Shown here: positions 33,875-43,343 of the stretch, one piece after another
Layout of the letters: every line of letters starts with the position of its first letter
Numbering within the stretch: the stretch's first letter is position 1
Assembly: GCF_023028225.1 (NCBI RefSeq)
Contig: NZ_CP095482.1
Span: 2,108,001-2,172,000 of the forward strand
Source of the DNA: Halorientalis litorea
Lineage (GTDB): Archaea; Halobacteriota; Halobacteria; Halobacteriales; Haloarculaceae
Reading direction: 5' to 3'
Length of the DNA: 64,000 bases
Notes under the pieces: generated by a model
Database searches by the model: none
Seen by the model: only the letters and a program-made list of their open reading frames with translations
Told to the model about the DNA's origin: nothing
Made by a program: the position numbers and the translations under genes

Positions 33875-35452
33875 ATGTCTCAACAGCGACGGATGGGCGG
33901 CCAGCCCATGTTCATTCTCAGCGAGGATTCCCAGCGGACAGAAGGGAAAGACGCACAGACATCCAACATCGCCGCCGGGAAGGCCATCTCCGAGTCCGTC
34001 CGGACGACGCTCGGCCCGCGCGGGATGGACAAGATGCTCGTTTCGGACTCCGGCGATGTTGTCATCACGAACGACGGCGCGACCATCCTCGACGAGATGG
34101 ACATCGAGCACCCGGCGGCCCAGATGATCGTCGAAGTCGCCCAGACCCAAGAGGACGAAGTGGGCGACGGGACGACGACGGCCTCCGTACTCGCGGGCGA
34201 ACTCCTCAAGCAGGCCGAGGACCTGCTCGACGACGACGTACACCCGACGACCATCGTCGAGGGGTATCACGGGGCCGCGGAACTCGCACAGGAGGCCATC
34301 GTCGCCGAGACGCTCGATGCGGATGTCGACGAGGACACGCTCCGGAAGGTCGCCGAGTCCTCCATGACCGGCAAGGGGACCGGCGATGTCGCCGCCGCCG
34401 ACCTCGCCGAAACCGTCGTCGGTGCCGTCCAGCACGTCGACACCGACGCGGGCGTCGTCCGAGACAACATCACCGTCCGCTCCCAGACCGGCGGCTCCTC
34501 CTCCGCGACGGAACTGGTCCAGGGCGTCATCGTGGACGAGGAACCCGCCCACGAGAACATGCCCCGGACCGTCGACGACGCCACCATCGCCGTCGTCGAC
34601 AACGACGTCGACCTCAAGGAGTCGAGCATCGACGCCGAGTACAACATCACCGATGTCGACCAACTCGACCAGGCCATCGCGGCCGAGGAAGAGGAACTGC
34701 GGGGCTACGTCGACGCCATCGAGAACGTCGGCGCGACGGTCCTGTTCGTCACCGGCGACATCGCCGACCGCGCCGCGGCCTTCCTCGCCAAGCGCGGCAT
34801 CCTCGCCTTCGAGAGTGTCGGCGACGACGACGCTAAATCCGTCGCCTCCGCGACCGGCGCGTCCCGCGCCGGGTCCGTCGAGGACCTCGAAGAAGCCGAC
34901 CTCGGGTCGGCCGACACCGTCAGCGTCGAGAAGTTCGGCGACGACGAACTCGCCTTCGTCGAGGGCGGCGCGGCGGCCGACGCCGTCACCGTCTTCGCCC
35001 GCGGCGGGACCGAACACGTCACCGACGAACTCGAACGCGCGCTGAACGACGCCCTTGACGTCGTGACCGCCGCACTCGACGAGGGTGGCGTCGTCCCCGG
35101 TGCCGGCGCGACCGAAATCGCCGTCGCCGCACACATCCGCGACGAGGCGGCGAGCATCGAGGGCCGCAAGCAGTTGGCCGTCGAAGCGTTCGCCGACGCC
35201 GTCGACGTTCTCCCGCGCACCCTCGCGGAGAACACGGGCATGGACCCCATCGACGCGCTGGTCGACCTCCGCTCCGAGTACGAGAGCGAGGACCGCGCCG
35301 GCGTCATCTCCGAGGGCCAGACCGGCATCATCGGCGAGCCGCTGGACTACGGCGTCCTCGACCCCGCGGCAGTCAAGCGCGAGGCCGTCGAGTCCGCGAC
35401 CGAGGCCGCGACGATGATCGTCCGCATCGACGACGTCATCGCTGCGGAATAA
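33875..35452 (+). CDS. Thermosome (group II chaperonin) subunit, Cct3-like
   Basis: This 525-residue chaperonin subunit has the ATP-site motifs [19 protein letters not shown] and [15 protein letters not shown], with the C-terminal [12 protein letters not shown] and [11 protein letters not shown]. It ends at IDDVIAAE without the Gly-Gly-Met tail of Cct1/Cct2-type subunits, which is how the Haloferax Cct3 type also ends. It folds cytosolic proteins in an eight- or nine-membered double ring; other subunits are outside the window. Apparent paralogue identity (Cct3) is an inference from the tail. Confidence 0.92.
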   Translation: MSQQRRMGGQPMFILSEDSQRTEGKDAQTSNIAAGKAISESVRTTLGPRGMDKMLVSDSGDVVITNDGATILDEMDIEHPAAQMIVEVAQTQEDEVGDGTTTASVLAGELLKQAEDLLDDDVHPTTIVEGYHGAAELAQEAIVAETLDADVDEDTLRKVAESSMTGKGTGDVAAADLAETVVGAVQHVDTDAGVVRDNITVRSQTGGSSSATELVQGVIVDEEPAHENMPRTVDDATIAVVDNDVDLKESSIDAEYNITDVDQLDQAIAAEEEELRGYVDAIENVGATVLFVTGDIADRAAAFLAKRGILAFESVGDDDAKSVASATGASRAGSVEDLEEADLGSADTVSVEKFGDDELAFVEGGAAADAVTVFARGGTEHVTDELERALNDALDVVTAALDEGGVVPGAGATEIAVAAHIRDEAASIEGRKQLAVEAFADAVDVLPRTLAENTGMDPIDALVDLRSEYESEDRAGVISEGQTGIIGEPLDYGVLDPAAVKREAVESATEAATMIVRIDDVIAAE

Positions 35453-35892
35453 CCGGCCGAGGCTGTGTTCCGCAGCGAGCAGCAGCCGAGTAATCGGGTA
35501 CGTCGCCGGATGGACCTGCGGTCAGCGGCGACTTGCTGCGGAGTAATCGAATCCGTGCGTCGGGGTGTCGCAAGGCGACCGTGCGATGTGGTGCGAGTGA
35601 CTGCGGCCCCTCACTGTGGTCCCCACTGACTCTGCTTCGGGCGGCCACTGTAGAAACGAAGACAGCTACATCGCTTTGGGTGCCGCCGGGCAAACGACGA
35701 CTGGACGGACGGTTTCACTCAACGACCCTGTTGACGGCGGTGATGTTGTGGTGTGTCCGCACCGAACCCCGACGCAGCGTGCGCGCTGGTGAGTCGCACG
35801 TGGTCAACCGGGACACGCACTCCTTCTGTTTCACCCGTCGTAGCGTCCAATACCTGCGTACAGCCCGTAGACGACGCTGAACCTCCGTATTT
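35453..35892. other. Long intergenic region without a gene
   Basis: About 440 bases show no open frame with halophile character on either strand. The only pattern I see is a direct repeat CGAGTAATCG / GGAGTAATCG (near 35488 and 35540). It may be decayed coding sequence. Confidence 0.4.
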
Positions 35893-35944
35893 TTAGGCCC
35901 GCCTAAGATTCGTAAGAGATTTACATGCTTTAGGTAGACCTAAA
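35893..35944 (+). promoter_or_regulatory. Two DtxR-type metal boxes at the DUF5059 promoter
   Basis: TTAGGC-cc-GCCTAA (35893-35906) and TTTAGGT-ag-ACCTAAA (35929-35944) are perfect palindromes of the TTAGG-N4-CCTAA kind bound by DtxR/IdeR/SirR-family metalloregulators. The second ends three bases before the ATG, covering the probable start site of a leaderless mRNA. The first lies just upstream of the TATA-like GATTTACA (35918-35925). Iron (or manganese) control is inferred. Confidence 0.65.
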
Positions 35945-35947
35945 AAT

Positions 35948-38350
35948 ATGGAGCAGACGAGACGAAACTGGCTACGAACGGCATCGGCCGCAGTCGCGGG
36001 CGTCGCGCTCTCCGGCTGTGCAGCACTGAACGGCGGCGAAAATGGGGGAGCATCGACACAGGTGGACGCAAGCGCGACGGATATCGGTGTGGTCTCCGAG
36101 TGGAACGCCATTCGGACGCGACTGCGGGACCCGGTTATTTTGGGCCACGCCGGAGAGTTCGCCGCCGGAGCGACTGTCGTCGGCGATATTTTCGAGCGGT
36201 TCGAGACTGCCTCCGGGCAACACAACGCTCACGAGGCCCTCGAAGAGACCAGCGAGGAGAGCTACGAGGGGTTCGAGGACGCACTCGGAACCCTTCGGAC
36301 AGAACTCGAAGCCGAGAACCTCGACGGTGCCCACGACGCGATGAAGACGGCCGACGGACACCTCAAGGAGGCACAGACTGCGAAGACGAACGAGCAGACG
36401 GTCAAGCAACTGTCGATGCTCGTCATGGGGACACACGCCGAGGACGCAGCACTGCTGGTCGCACTCGGGGTCGACGACGACGCCGAGCACGAAATGTCTA
36501 AAATTGGAGACAAGTTCGAGGAGAAACACTACGAGATGGTCGCCGAGGTAGACGAAGCGGCAGCGGACCAGTTCGTCGACGCGATGGACCGTGCCGCCGA
36601 GAACGTCGGAGCAGACTCCGAGGCGTCCATCAGCGCGGCACACGAGGCATTCGGTGCGGCAACGCAAGGATTGCACGCGCTCGCGGGCGATTCGGTCGCA
36701 GGTGCCGGACACATGGCCGCGCTGCAGGCCCGTGGCTGGGACGGTGCGGCACTCGGCCGCCTCGGCGGCCCCTCACAGTCTTACGCTCATGCGGCGGCAC
36801 TGAACGACTACAGGGCGACCGCACGGGACGCACAGTGGCTCTACGAGGCTGGAAACGAGGCGGCTGCTGGGGCACTCGTCCAGCGGGCACTCGGACGGTT
36901 CGAGACAGCTAGTGCCCACGACCCGCTTGAAGAAGCCAACCACGATGCGTACGAATCATTCGAGGGCGGACTTGAAACGCTCAGTGGTGCCATCGAGAAC
37001 GGCGAAGACGCCGGCGTGACCGAGGCCGTCGGGACAGTCGAAGACGGCGTCAGAAGCGGTATCACAGCTCTCGCGTCGGATGACCAGTCTGCCTTGCTCG
37101 AAGCAGGGTACACCAAGACGAGAATCGAAGATGCATACGAGCGGTATCAACGCGGCGCGCCCGGGCGGGCGGCGGAAATCGCTCAGAACGTGTTCGCGGA
37201 CTTCGAGGCCGACGCCAGTGGCTTTCACGAGACACTCGAAGAGACCGACGGGGAACTTTACGAGACGTTCGAGGACGAACACCTGACGGCCCTCATCGAA
37301 GCCTTCCAGAACGAGAACGATGAGGCGGCCACGACTCACGTCGAAGGCATCCGCGACACACTCCTAAGCTTCGAGACGGCACTAGGGTCACGGCCGGTCG
37401 TCAGCGGCGTCGAGAGCGGGTACATCACTGCACGCCTTCGGGACGCCGTCGTGCTGGACCAACTCGGAGCGACGGAGCGTGCCCAGACGGTCGCGACGGA
37501 GGCATTCGGTCACTTCGAGGCCGGTGCGGGTGGCTTCCACGAGGCAATCGAGGAGGCAGACCACGAGACCTACGAAGCCTTCGAGGGGGCAGTAGAGAGC
37601 CTCCAGAACAGCCTCGGGACCGACGGCGCGACGGACGCACTGGAGACCGCTACTGCGCGTGCGACCGACGCCGGGTACGCCGTGGTCGCGGCGGGAAGCG
37701 GGGGGTCCGGCGGAACACAGTTCGTCCAGAACGTCTTCGCGCACTTCGAGAACGCGGCCGTCCACGACATGCTCGAAGCGGCTGATACCGACGCCTACGA
37801 GTCCTACGAGGCGGCACTTGACTCGTACGTCGAGACGCTTGACTCCGGCGGCGACGTACAGACGGCTGCTGGCCAGTACGCCGACGCGACCCTGCAAGCG
37901 CAGTTCGCCGTCGCCGGCGCGCCCGATGAGGCACCGGTCGAGGCGAACGCTGAAAGTGGCCAGGGTACGACCGAGACGGAGCTCGAAGGTGGGCCAAACG
38001 TCGTCGAGGGCGTTCCCGACGATGCCGACCACGTGGTCGACATGACCGCAGTAGCGTTCGAACCCGAGGAAATCACCATTTCGCAGGGAGATACTGTCGC
38101 GTGGAAACACGTCGGCGGCGAAGCGCACAATGTGGTGGCGTACGAAGACGAGATTCCTGCCGACGCCGACTACTGGGCCTCCGGCGGGTTCGGCTCAGAG
38201 GAAGCCGCCCGTGAGGGCTGGGAGAACGGCGAGGGTGCCGTTCAGTCCGGTGAGGCCTACGTGAAGACGTTCGAGACGACCGGTACGCACGGGTACTTCT
38301 GTACGCCACACGAGGCGGCCGGCATGGTCGGTACTGTCGTCGTCGAGTAA
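35948..38350 (+). CDS. DUF5059 lipoprotein with C-terminal blue-copper (halocyanin-like) domain
   Basis: This 800-residue protein starts with a Tat signal (RRNWLR) and lipobox SGCA, so it is a membrane-anchored lipoprotein outside the cell. The middle has at least five copies of a helical motif, FxxFExAxxxHxxLEExDxxxYExFE, near residues 81, 314, 415, 519 and 597, with conserved His and Glu that could bind metal. The last 100 residues form a plastocyanin-like domain with copper ligands His727, Cys785, His788 and Met793. The promoter holds two DtxR-type boxes. A role in iron acquisition or redox under metal limitation is inferred; the function is not known. Confidence 0.82.
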   Translation: MEQTRRNWLRTASAAVAGVALSGCAALNGGENGGASTQVDASATDIGVVSEWNAIRTRLRDPVILGHAGEFAAGATVVGDIFERFETASGQHNAHEALEETSEESYEGFEDALGTLRTELEAENLDGAHDAMKTADGHLKEAQTAKTNEQTVKQLSMLVMGTHAEDAALLVALGVDDDAEHEMSKIGDKFEEKHYEMVAEVDEAAADQFVDAMDRAAENVGADSEASISAAHEAFGAATQGLHALAGDSVAGAGHMAALQARGWDGAALGRLGGPSQSYAHAAALNDYRATARDAQWLYEAGNEAAAGALVQRALGRFETASAHDPLEEANHDAYESFEGGLETLSGAIENGEDAGVTEAVGTVEDGVRSGITALASDDQSALLEAGYTKTRIEDAYERYQRGAPGRAAEIAQNVFADFEADASGFHETLEETDGELYETFEDEHLTALIEAFQNENDEAATTHVEGIRDTLLSFETALGSRPVVSGVESGYITARLRDAVVLDQLGATERAQTVATEAFGHFEAGAGGFHEAIEEADHETYEAFEGAVESLQNSLGTDGATDALETATARATDAGYAVVAAGSGGSGGTQFVQNVFAHFENAAVHDMLEAADTDAYESYEAALDSYVETLDSGGDVQTAAGQYADATLQAQFAVAGAPDEAPVEANAESGQGTTETELEGGPNVVEGVPDDADHVVDMTAVAFEPEEITISQGDTVAWKHVGGEAHNVVAYEDEIPADADYWASGGFGSEEAAREGWENGEGAVQSGEAYVKTFETTGTHGYFCTPHEAAGMVGTVVVE

Positions 38351-38410
38351 GCATCGGCTAAACAGCCACCGTCCCCGGGATTCAATTCCGTCGGTATCGT
38401 GGCCTCATAC

Positions 38411-38926
38411 ATGAGCCAGTTTAGAGCCGAGTCGTTGCCCGAGACGAAGGTGGGGAACGTACTGGAACGACGCGACGAGACGCTAGCCGTCGCCGAATCC
38501 TGTACCGGTGGATTGGTCGCGTCGCTCGTGACGGACGTACCTGGGTCGAGCGACTACTTCGACCGTTCGTACGTGACCTACACCGCCGAGGCGAAACGAC
38601 AGGTTCTGGGTGTCACCAGTGAGGCACTCGACGCCAACGGTGCGGTGTCCGAACCGGTCGGCCGGCAGATGGCACAGGCGGCCCGCGACATCGCCGATAC
38701 GACGTGGGGACTCTCGACGACTGGCGTTGCCGGCCCCGAGCGTGACAGTGCTGACCACCCAGTCGGAACCGTCTTCATCGGCGTCGCGCACGCCGGCCGA
38801 GAGAACGGTACCGATGTGACGGCCGTCGAGCACTATCGGTTCCAGGGTTCGCGGGTCGAGGTCAAAGAACACATCGCCCGCCAAGCACTTTCGATGCTGC
38901 TTGACCGGGTTGAGGGGCGGGACTAG
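38411..38926 (+). CDS. CinA C-terminal family protein (nicotinamide-nucleotide amidase, PncC-like)
   Basis: This 171-residue stand-alone CinA C-terminal domain has the family motif AESCTGGLVASLVTDVPGSS near residues 28-47 and GLSTTGVAGPERDSADHPVGTVFIGV. Bacterial members deamidate nicotinamide mononucleotide to recycle NAD. nadM, encoding the NMN adenylyltransferase, is nearby on the other strand, consistent with an NAD role. The start is the ATG at 38411; a GTG four codons upstream is also open. Its TAG stop shares a CTAG with the convergent gene. Confidence 0.85.
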   Translation: MSQFRAESLPETKVGNVLERRDETLAVAESCTGGLVASLVTDVPGSSDYFDRSYVTYTAEAKRQVLGVTSEALDANGAVSEPVGRQMAQAARDIADTTWGLSTTGVAGPERDSADHPVGTVFIGVAHAGRENGTDVTAVEHYRFQGSRVEVKEHIARQALSMLLDRVEGRD

Positions 38927-39687
38927 TCGGTACCGATTGTGACCGTATCGCCCACGTCGACGCCGAACGCCTCGTCCCCGCGGCCCCGGTTGACGGCGAG
39001 TTCGACGTTACCGTGGCTCCCGACGGTGACGAGTTGCTCCCCGGCGTCGACGGCGGCGTAGTACCTGCGTGTGGGCGCGCTCTCGCCGTCGACTGTGACC
39101 GTCCCGCCGAACGCGTCCACGAGTACGTCGCCCGGGACGTTCGTGACGGCGTTGCCGAACCCGTCGACGACCAACACCTCCCCCGTCGCCGCGTCGTCCG
39201 CGACAGTCGCCTCGGGGAACGTGCGGTCAACCACGTCGTCCGTCGGGGTGAACTCGGCGCGTTCGTGGAACGCGCCGACGCCGGCCTCGTGGACCCGCGC
39301 GGCGGCGGGCGCGAACACGTCCCGGCCGTGGAACGTCGCACTGTCCGGGTCCTCGACCGTAATCTCGAACGCCTCCACCTCGGCCTCGCCGGCGAGTTCG
39401 CGGGCTACCGGTCGGAGGACGCCGTTGTCCGGGCCGACGAGGGCGTGGTCGCCCGCCCGCACGGCGAGGGCGGCGCGGTCGGTACCGACGCCGGGGTCGA
39501 CGACGACGAGGTGGACGGCGGGCGGGAAGTACGGCAGGACTTCCCGGAGCCAGAACGCGGCCGCCCGCACGTCCTGCCGGGGGAAATCGTGCGCAACGTC
39601 CACGAGTCGAGTGTCCGTCCGCTGGAGGATGGCACCCTTCATCGCCGCGGGGTACGGCGACCCGAAGTCAGAACTCAGCGTCAACAT
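38923..39687 (-). CDS. SAM hydroxide adenosyltransferase (DUF62 family)
   Basis: This 254-residue protein belongs to the fluorinase/DUF62 family, whose ordinary members hydrolyse S-adenosylmethionine to adenosine and methionine using water. Conserved parts are TLSSDFGSPYPAAMKG at the N-terminus, VVDPGVGTDRAAL, LVGPDNGVL and VVDGFGNAVTNV. I see no reason to assume halogenation. It begins one base after the nadM stop, forming a two-gene operon. Its stop overlaps the cinA-like stop in a shared CTAG. Confidence 0.88.
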   Translation of the reverse strand: MLTLSSDFGSPYPAAMKGAILQRTDTRLVDVAHDFPRQDVRAAAFWLREVLPYFPPAVHLVVVDPGVGTDRAALAVRAGDHALVGPDNGVLRPVARELAGEAEVEAFEITVEDPDSATFHGRDVFAPAAARVHEAGVGAFHERAEFTPTDDVVDRTFPEATVADDAATGEVLVVDGFGNAVTNVPGDVLVDAFGGTVTVDGESAPTRRYYAAVDAGEQLVTVGSHGNVELAVNRGRGDEAFGVDVGDTVTIGTD

Positions 39688-39688
39688 G

Positions 39689-40210
39689 TCAGTCCTCGCC
39701 GCCGACGTCGTCGCTCGCGACCGCCCGGAGACGCTCGACCCCGTCGACTTCTTCGACGACGGAGACGACTTCCGCGGGGACCAGATGCGTCCAGTCCTCC
39801 CCGGCTATCATGCGCCGACGTATCTTCGACCCCTTGAGGTCGTCGCGTTTGTACATCTCCGACTGGCGGACCTCGATGCCGGCCTCTTCGAGGAGGCGGA
39901 CGACCAGTGGGTTGTTCGAGAAGGCCACGTCGAAGTCGGGTGACATCGACTTCACGTGGCTGACCCAGACGGAGTTGCGCTCGATGTCCTCGATGGGGAC
40001 GACGTAGGTGCGGGTGTCGACGTGTTCGAGAACTCTGGAGAGCATCATGATTCGCTCCCCGGCAGTGAACGGATTGCGAACGGTGTGGGAGGCGTCGGCA
40101 CTCCCGATGCCGACGACGAGTTCGTCGACGGCCTCGGCAATCCGCGCGACCATCTCGTCGTGGCCGTCGTGGAACGGTTGGAAGCGACCGATGTAGAACC
40201 CCCGTGTCAT
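39689..40210 (-). CDS. nadM: Nicotinamide-nucleotide adenylyltransferase
   Basis: This 173-residue archaeal NadM makes NAD from NMN and ATP. It has the nucleotidyltransferase motif GRFQPFHDGHDEM (HxGH) at residues 8-20 and the C-terminal ISSxxxR-equivalent GSKIRRRMIAGEDW, with WVSHVKSM in between. It is the first gene of a tight pair with the SAM adenosyltransferase gene. Confidence 0.95.
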   Translation of the reverse strand: MTRGFYIGRFQPFHDGHDEMVARIAEAVDELVVGIGSADASHTVRNPFTAGERIMMLSRVLEHVDTRTYVVPIEDIERNSVWVSHVKSMSPDFDVAFSNNPLVVRLLEEAGIEVRQSEMYKRDDLKGSKIRRRMIAGEDWTHLVPAEVVSVVEEVDGVERLRAVASDDVGGED

Positions 40211-40376
40211 ACATCAACCTACGTCACCAGTTTGATAAAGCCGACGAGTCTCCCCGGCGTCTCCAGATTCCGTCTGACGGGACGCTGTCGTGCGGTTTCC
40301 CGACGTTTCAGGGGGGCGAGGGGGGAGAAAGTATATCAGTCGACAGCCCTTCGGTTCTGACAGTAGCAACGGTTCT

Positions 40377-42491
40377 ATGAGCAACGATACGGACACAGAC
40401 GACGACCCCAACGAGGGGGTGCGAGACCCGATCGACGACGCCACGGCCGACGAGGTCGAGGCCCCTGGTGAGTCGGGCGACGGCGTCCCCGACGACCCGG
40501 ACACGGGCGACGACCCGACGGTCCCCGAGGGGAGCGACGGCTCCATCGACGACCTCGGGAGCGAAGTCGAAATACAGGCAGACGTAAACGAGGACGCGGA
40601 GGACGACCTGTTGGGCGGCCTCGAAATCCAGTCCACAGAGGACATCGAAGTCCCCGACCGACTCGTCGACCAAGTCATCGGGCAGGACCACGCGAGAGAC
40701 GTGGTAAAGAAAGCGGCCAAGCAACGCCGCCACGTCATGATGATCGGCTCTCCCGGGACCGGGAAGTCGATGCTGGCGAAGGCGATGAGCCAACTCCTCC
40801 CGAAAGAGGAGCTACAGGACGTTCTCGTCTACCACAACCCCGACGACGGCAACGAGCCGAAGGTCCGGACGGTCCCGGCCGGGAAGGGCGACCAGATAGT
40901 CGAGGCCCACAAGGAGGAGGCCCGCAAGCGCAACCAGATGCGGAGCTTCCTGATGTGGATTATCATCGCCATCGTCATCGGCTACTCGCTGCTCATCGTC
41001 CAGCAACCGCTGCTGGGCATCCTCGCGGCGGGTGTCATCTACCTCGCCTTCCGCTACGGCTCGCGGGGCAACGACGCGATGATTCCGAACCTGCTGGTCA
41101 ACCACGCCGACCAGAAGACCGCCCCGTTCGAGGACGCGACCGGTGCCCACGCCGGCGCGCTGCTGGGCGACGTTCGCCACGACCCGTTCCAGTCCGGCGG
41201 CATGGAGACGCCCAGCCACGACCGGGTGGAGCCGGGTGCCATCCACAAGGCCAACAAGGGCGTGCTGTTCGTCGACGAAATCAACACGCTCGACATCCGC
41301 AGCCAGCAGAAGCTGATGACGGCCATTCAGGAGGGTAAGTTCTCCATCACGGGCCAGTCCGAGCGCTCCTCGGGCGCGATGGTCCAGACAGAACCGGTCC
41401 CCTGTGACTTCATCATGATAGCCGCGGGGAACCTCGACGCGATGGAGAACATGCACCCCGCGCTCCGGAGCCGTATCAAGGGCTACGGATACGAGGTGTA
41501 CATGGACGACACCATCGACGACACGCCGGAGATGCGCCGGAAGTACGCCCGCTTCATCGCCCAAGAGGTCGAGAAAGACGGCCGGCTGCCGCACTTCTCT
41601 GCCGACGCAGTTCAGGAGCTCATCCTCGAAGCCCAGCGCCGCGCCGGGCGGAAGGAACACCTCACCCTGAAGCTCCGTGACCTCGGTGGGCTGGTCCGCG
41701 TCGCGGGCGACATCGCACGCGCAGAGGACAAGGAGTTCACCGAGCGCGAGGACGTGCTCGAAGCCAAGCGTCGGTCCCGGTCCATCGAGCAACAGCTCGC
41801 GGACAACTACATCGACCGGCGCAAGGACTACGAACTCACCGTCGCCTCGGGCGACGTGGTGGGCCGCGTCAACGGGCTGGCCGTGATGGGCGAGGACTCC
41901 GGTATCGTCCTCCCCGTGATGGCCGAGGTGACGCCCTCGCAAGGCCCGGGCGAGGTCATCGCCACCGGCCAACTGAAAGAGATGGCACAGGAGGCAGTCC
42001 AGAACGTCTCGGCCATCATCAAGAAGTTCAGCGACGAGGACATTACGGAACGGGACGTCCACATCCAGTTCGTGCAGGCCGGTGAGGGCGGTGTCGACGG
42101 CGACTCGGCCTCGATTACGGTCGCCACCGCCGTCATCTCCGCGCTGGAGAACGTCCCCGTCGAGCAGAACCTCGCCATGACCGGGTCGCTGTCGGTCCGT
42201 GGCGACGTGCTGCCCGTCGGCGGCGTGACCCACAAAATCGAAGCCGCCGCGAAGTCCGGGCTCGACACGGTCATCATCCCGGCCGCCAACGAGCAGGACG
42301 TGATGATAGAGGAGGAGTACGAGGAGATGATCGAAATCATCCCCGTCTCCCACATCAGCGAAGTGCTGGAAGTCGCCCTCGCGGGCGAACCCGAGAAGGA
42401 CTCGCTGGTGGACCGCCTGAAGAACATCACCGGCAAGGCGCTGGAACAGCGCGAAGTCGGCCGCTCGGGCGGCAGTCCGAGCCCCCAGTAA
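40377..42491 (+). CDS. lonB: Archaeal membrane-anchored Lon protease (LonB)
   Basis: This 704-residue ATP-dependent protease has a long acidic N-terminal extension (about 1-85), a AAA+ module with Walker A GSPGTGKS at residues 124-131, and two membrane helices inserted in the ATPase domain (about 192-225, LonB-specific). The Ser-Lys protease domain has catalytic Ser577 (GDSAS) and Lys620 (THKIEAA), 43 residues apart as in E. coli Lon. In haloarchaea LonB is essential and controls membrane lipid and pigment levels. The ATG at 40377 is chosen; AGTATATC (40330-40337) is the likely TATA box. Confidence 0.96.
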   Translation: MSNDTDTDDDPNEGVRDPIDDATADEVEAPGESGDGVPDDPDTGDDPTVPEGSDGSIDDLGSEVEIQADVNEDAEDDLLGGLEIQSTEDIEVPDRLVDQVIGQDHARDVVKKAAKQRRHVMMIGSPGTGKSMLAKAMSQLLPKEELQDVLVYHNPDDGNEPKVRTVPAGKGDQIVEAHKEEARKRNQMRSFLMWIIIAIVIGYSLLIVQQPLLGILAAGVIYLAFRYGSRGNDAMIPNLLVNHADQKTAPFEDATGAHAGALLGDVRHDPFQSGGMETPSHDRVEPGAIHKANKGVLFVDEINTLDIRSQQKLMTAIQEGKFSITGQSERSSGAMVQTEPVPCDFIMIAAGNLDAMENMHPALRSRIKGYGYEVYMDDTIDDTPEMRRKYARFIAQEVEKDGRLPHFSADAVQELILEAQRRAGRKEHLTLKLRDLGGLVRVAGDIARAEDKEFTEREDVLEAKRRSRSIEQQLADNYIDRRKDYELTVASGDVVGRVNGLAVMGEDSGIVLPVMAEVTPSQGPGEVIATGQLKEMAQEAVQNVSAIIKKFSDEDITERDVHIQFVQAGEGGVDGDSASITVATAVISALENVPVEQNLAMTGSLSVRGDVLPVGGVTHKIEAAAKSGLDTVIIPAANEQDVMIEEEYEEMIEIIPVSHISEVLEVALAGEPEKDSLVDRLKNITGKALEQREVGRSGGSPSPQ

Positions 42492-42494
42492 GCC

Positions 42495-43343
42495 GTGCCG
42501 CAGTGGGGACTGTTCGTCGGCCTGACCGGCGTCGTCCTCACGCTCTTACTGCTGCTCGCTCGTGCCTCACAGACGGTCGTCCGTTCCGACGGCCGGGCGG
42601 ACGCGGACCCGACCCCCCGCCCCGCCAGCGGGACGGCCGACGACACCCACCGACTCGAACACCCAGACCCGACGGCGGCGGTCGGTGCCGAGGACCTACA
42701 GGCCCCGCCGCCGGCACACGAGACGGTCGCCGGTGACCACGGCACGCTCTCGCCGGGCGCGTTGCTGGCGAACGTCGCGCTGACGCAGGGGCTGTTCGGC
42801 GGCCTCCTGCTGGCGGCCGCGTGGTACACGGAGATGCCGCTACGCGCGTTCGGCGTCACGGCCGCCCCGCTGAGTACCGGCCTCCCGGCACTGGGCGTCG
42901 GGGTGGCACTGGGCATCACGTTGTACGCCGCGAACGAAATCGGCGCGGCGAGTGCCGACGCGATAGGCGTCGAGTACGACGAGCGCCTGCGGTCGATGCT
43001 CTCGCCCGACACCACCCGTGGCTGGCTGACGCTCCTGTTGGTCGTCCTCCCCATCGTCGCCGGCGTCGAGGAGTTCATCTTCCGGGCGGCCGTCGTCGGG
43101 GCGACGACGGCCGGGTTCGCCGTCTCGCCGTGGGCGATGGCCGTCGTCTCGTCGCTCGCGTTCGCGCTGGGGCACGGCGCGCAGGGCCGGGTCGGTATCG
43201 TCGTCACCGGGTCGCTCGGGTTCGTCCTCGCCGGTGCGTTTATCCTCACCGGCAGTTTTCTGGTCGTGTTCGTCGCCCACTACCTCGTGAACGCGTTGGA
43301 GTTCGTCGTTCACGAACTGCTCGGCATCGAATGGGGCGACTAG
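42495..43343 (+). CDS. CPBP-family intramembrane metalloprotease
   Basis: This 282-residue membrane protein has about seven to eight helices. It contains the CPBP (Rce1/CAAX-protease-like) motifs EEFIFR near residue 194, FALGHG near residue 220, and HYLVNALEF near residue 262, which supply the Glu and His active-site ligands. It starts with GTG three bases after lonB ends, so coexpression with the membrane protease LonB is likely. Substrates are unknown. Its TAG stop shares a CTAG with the convergent gene. Confidence 0.85.
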   Translation: MPQWGLFVGLTGVVLTLLLLLARASQTVVRSDGRADADPTPRPASGTADDTHRLEHPDPTAAVGAEDLQAPPPAHETVAGDHGTLSPGALLANVALTQGLFGGLLLAAAWYTEMPLRAFGVTAAPLSTGLPALGVGVALGITLYAANEIGAASADAIGVEYDERLRSMLSPDTTRGWLTLLLVVLPIVAGVEEFIFRAAVVGATTAGFAVSPWAMAVVSSLAFALGHGAQGRVGIVVTGSLGFVLAGAFILTGSFLVVFVAHYLVNALEFVVHELLGIEWGD

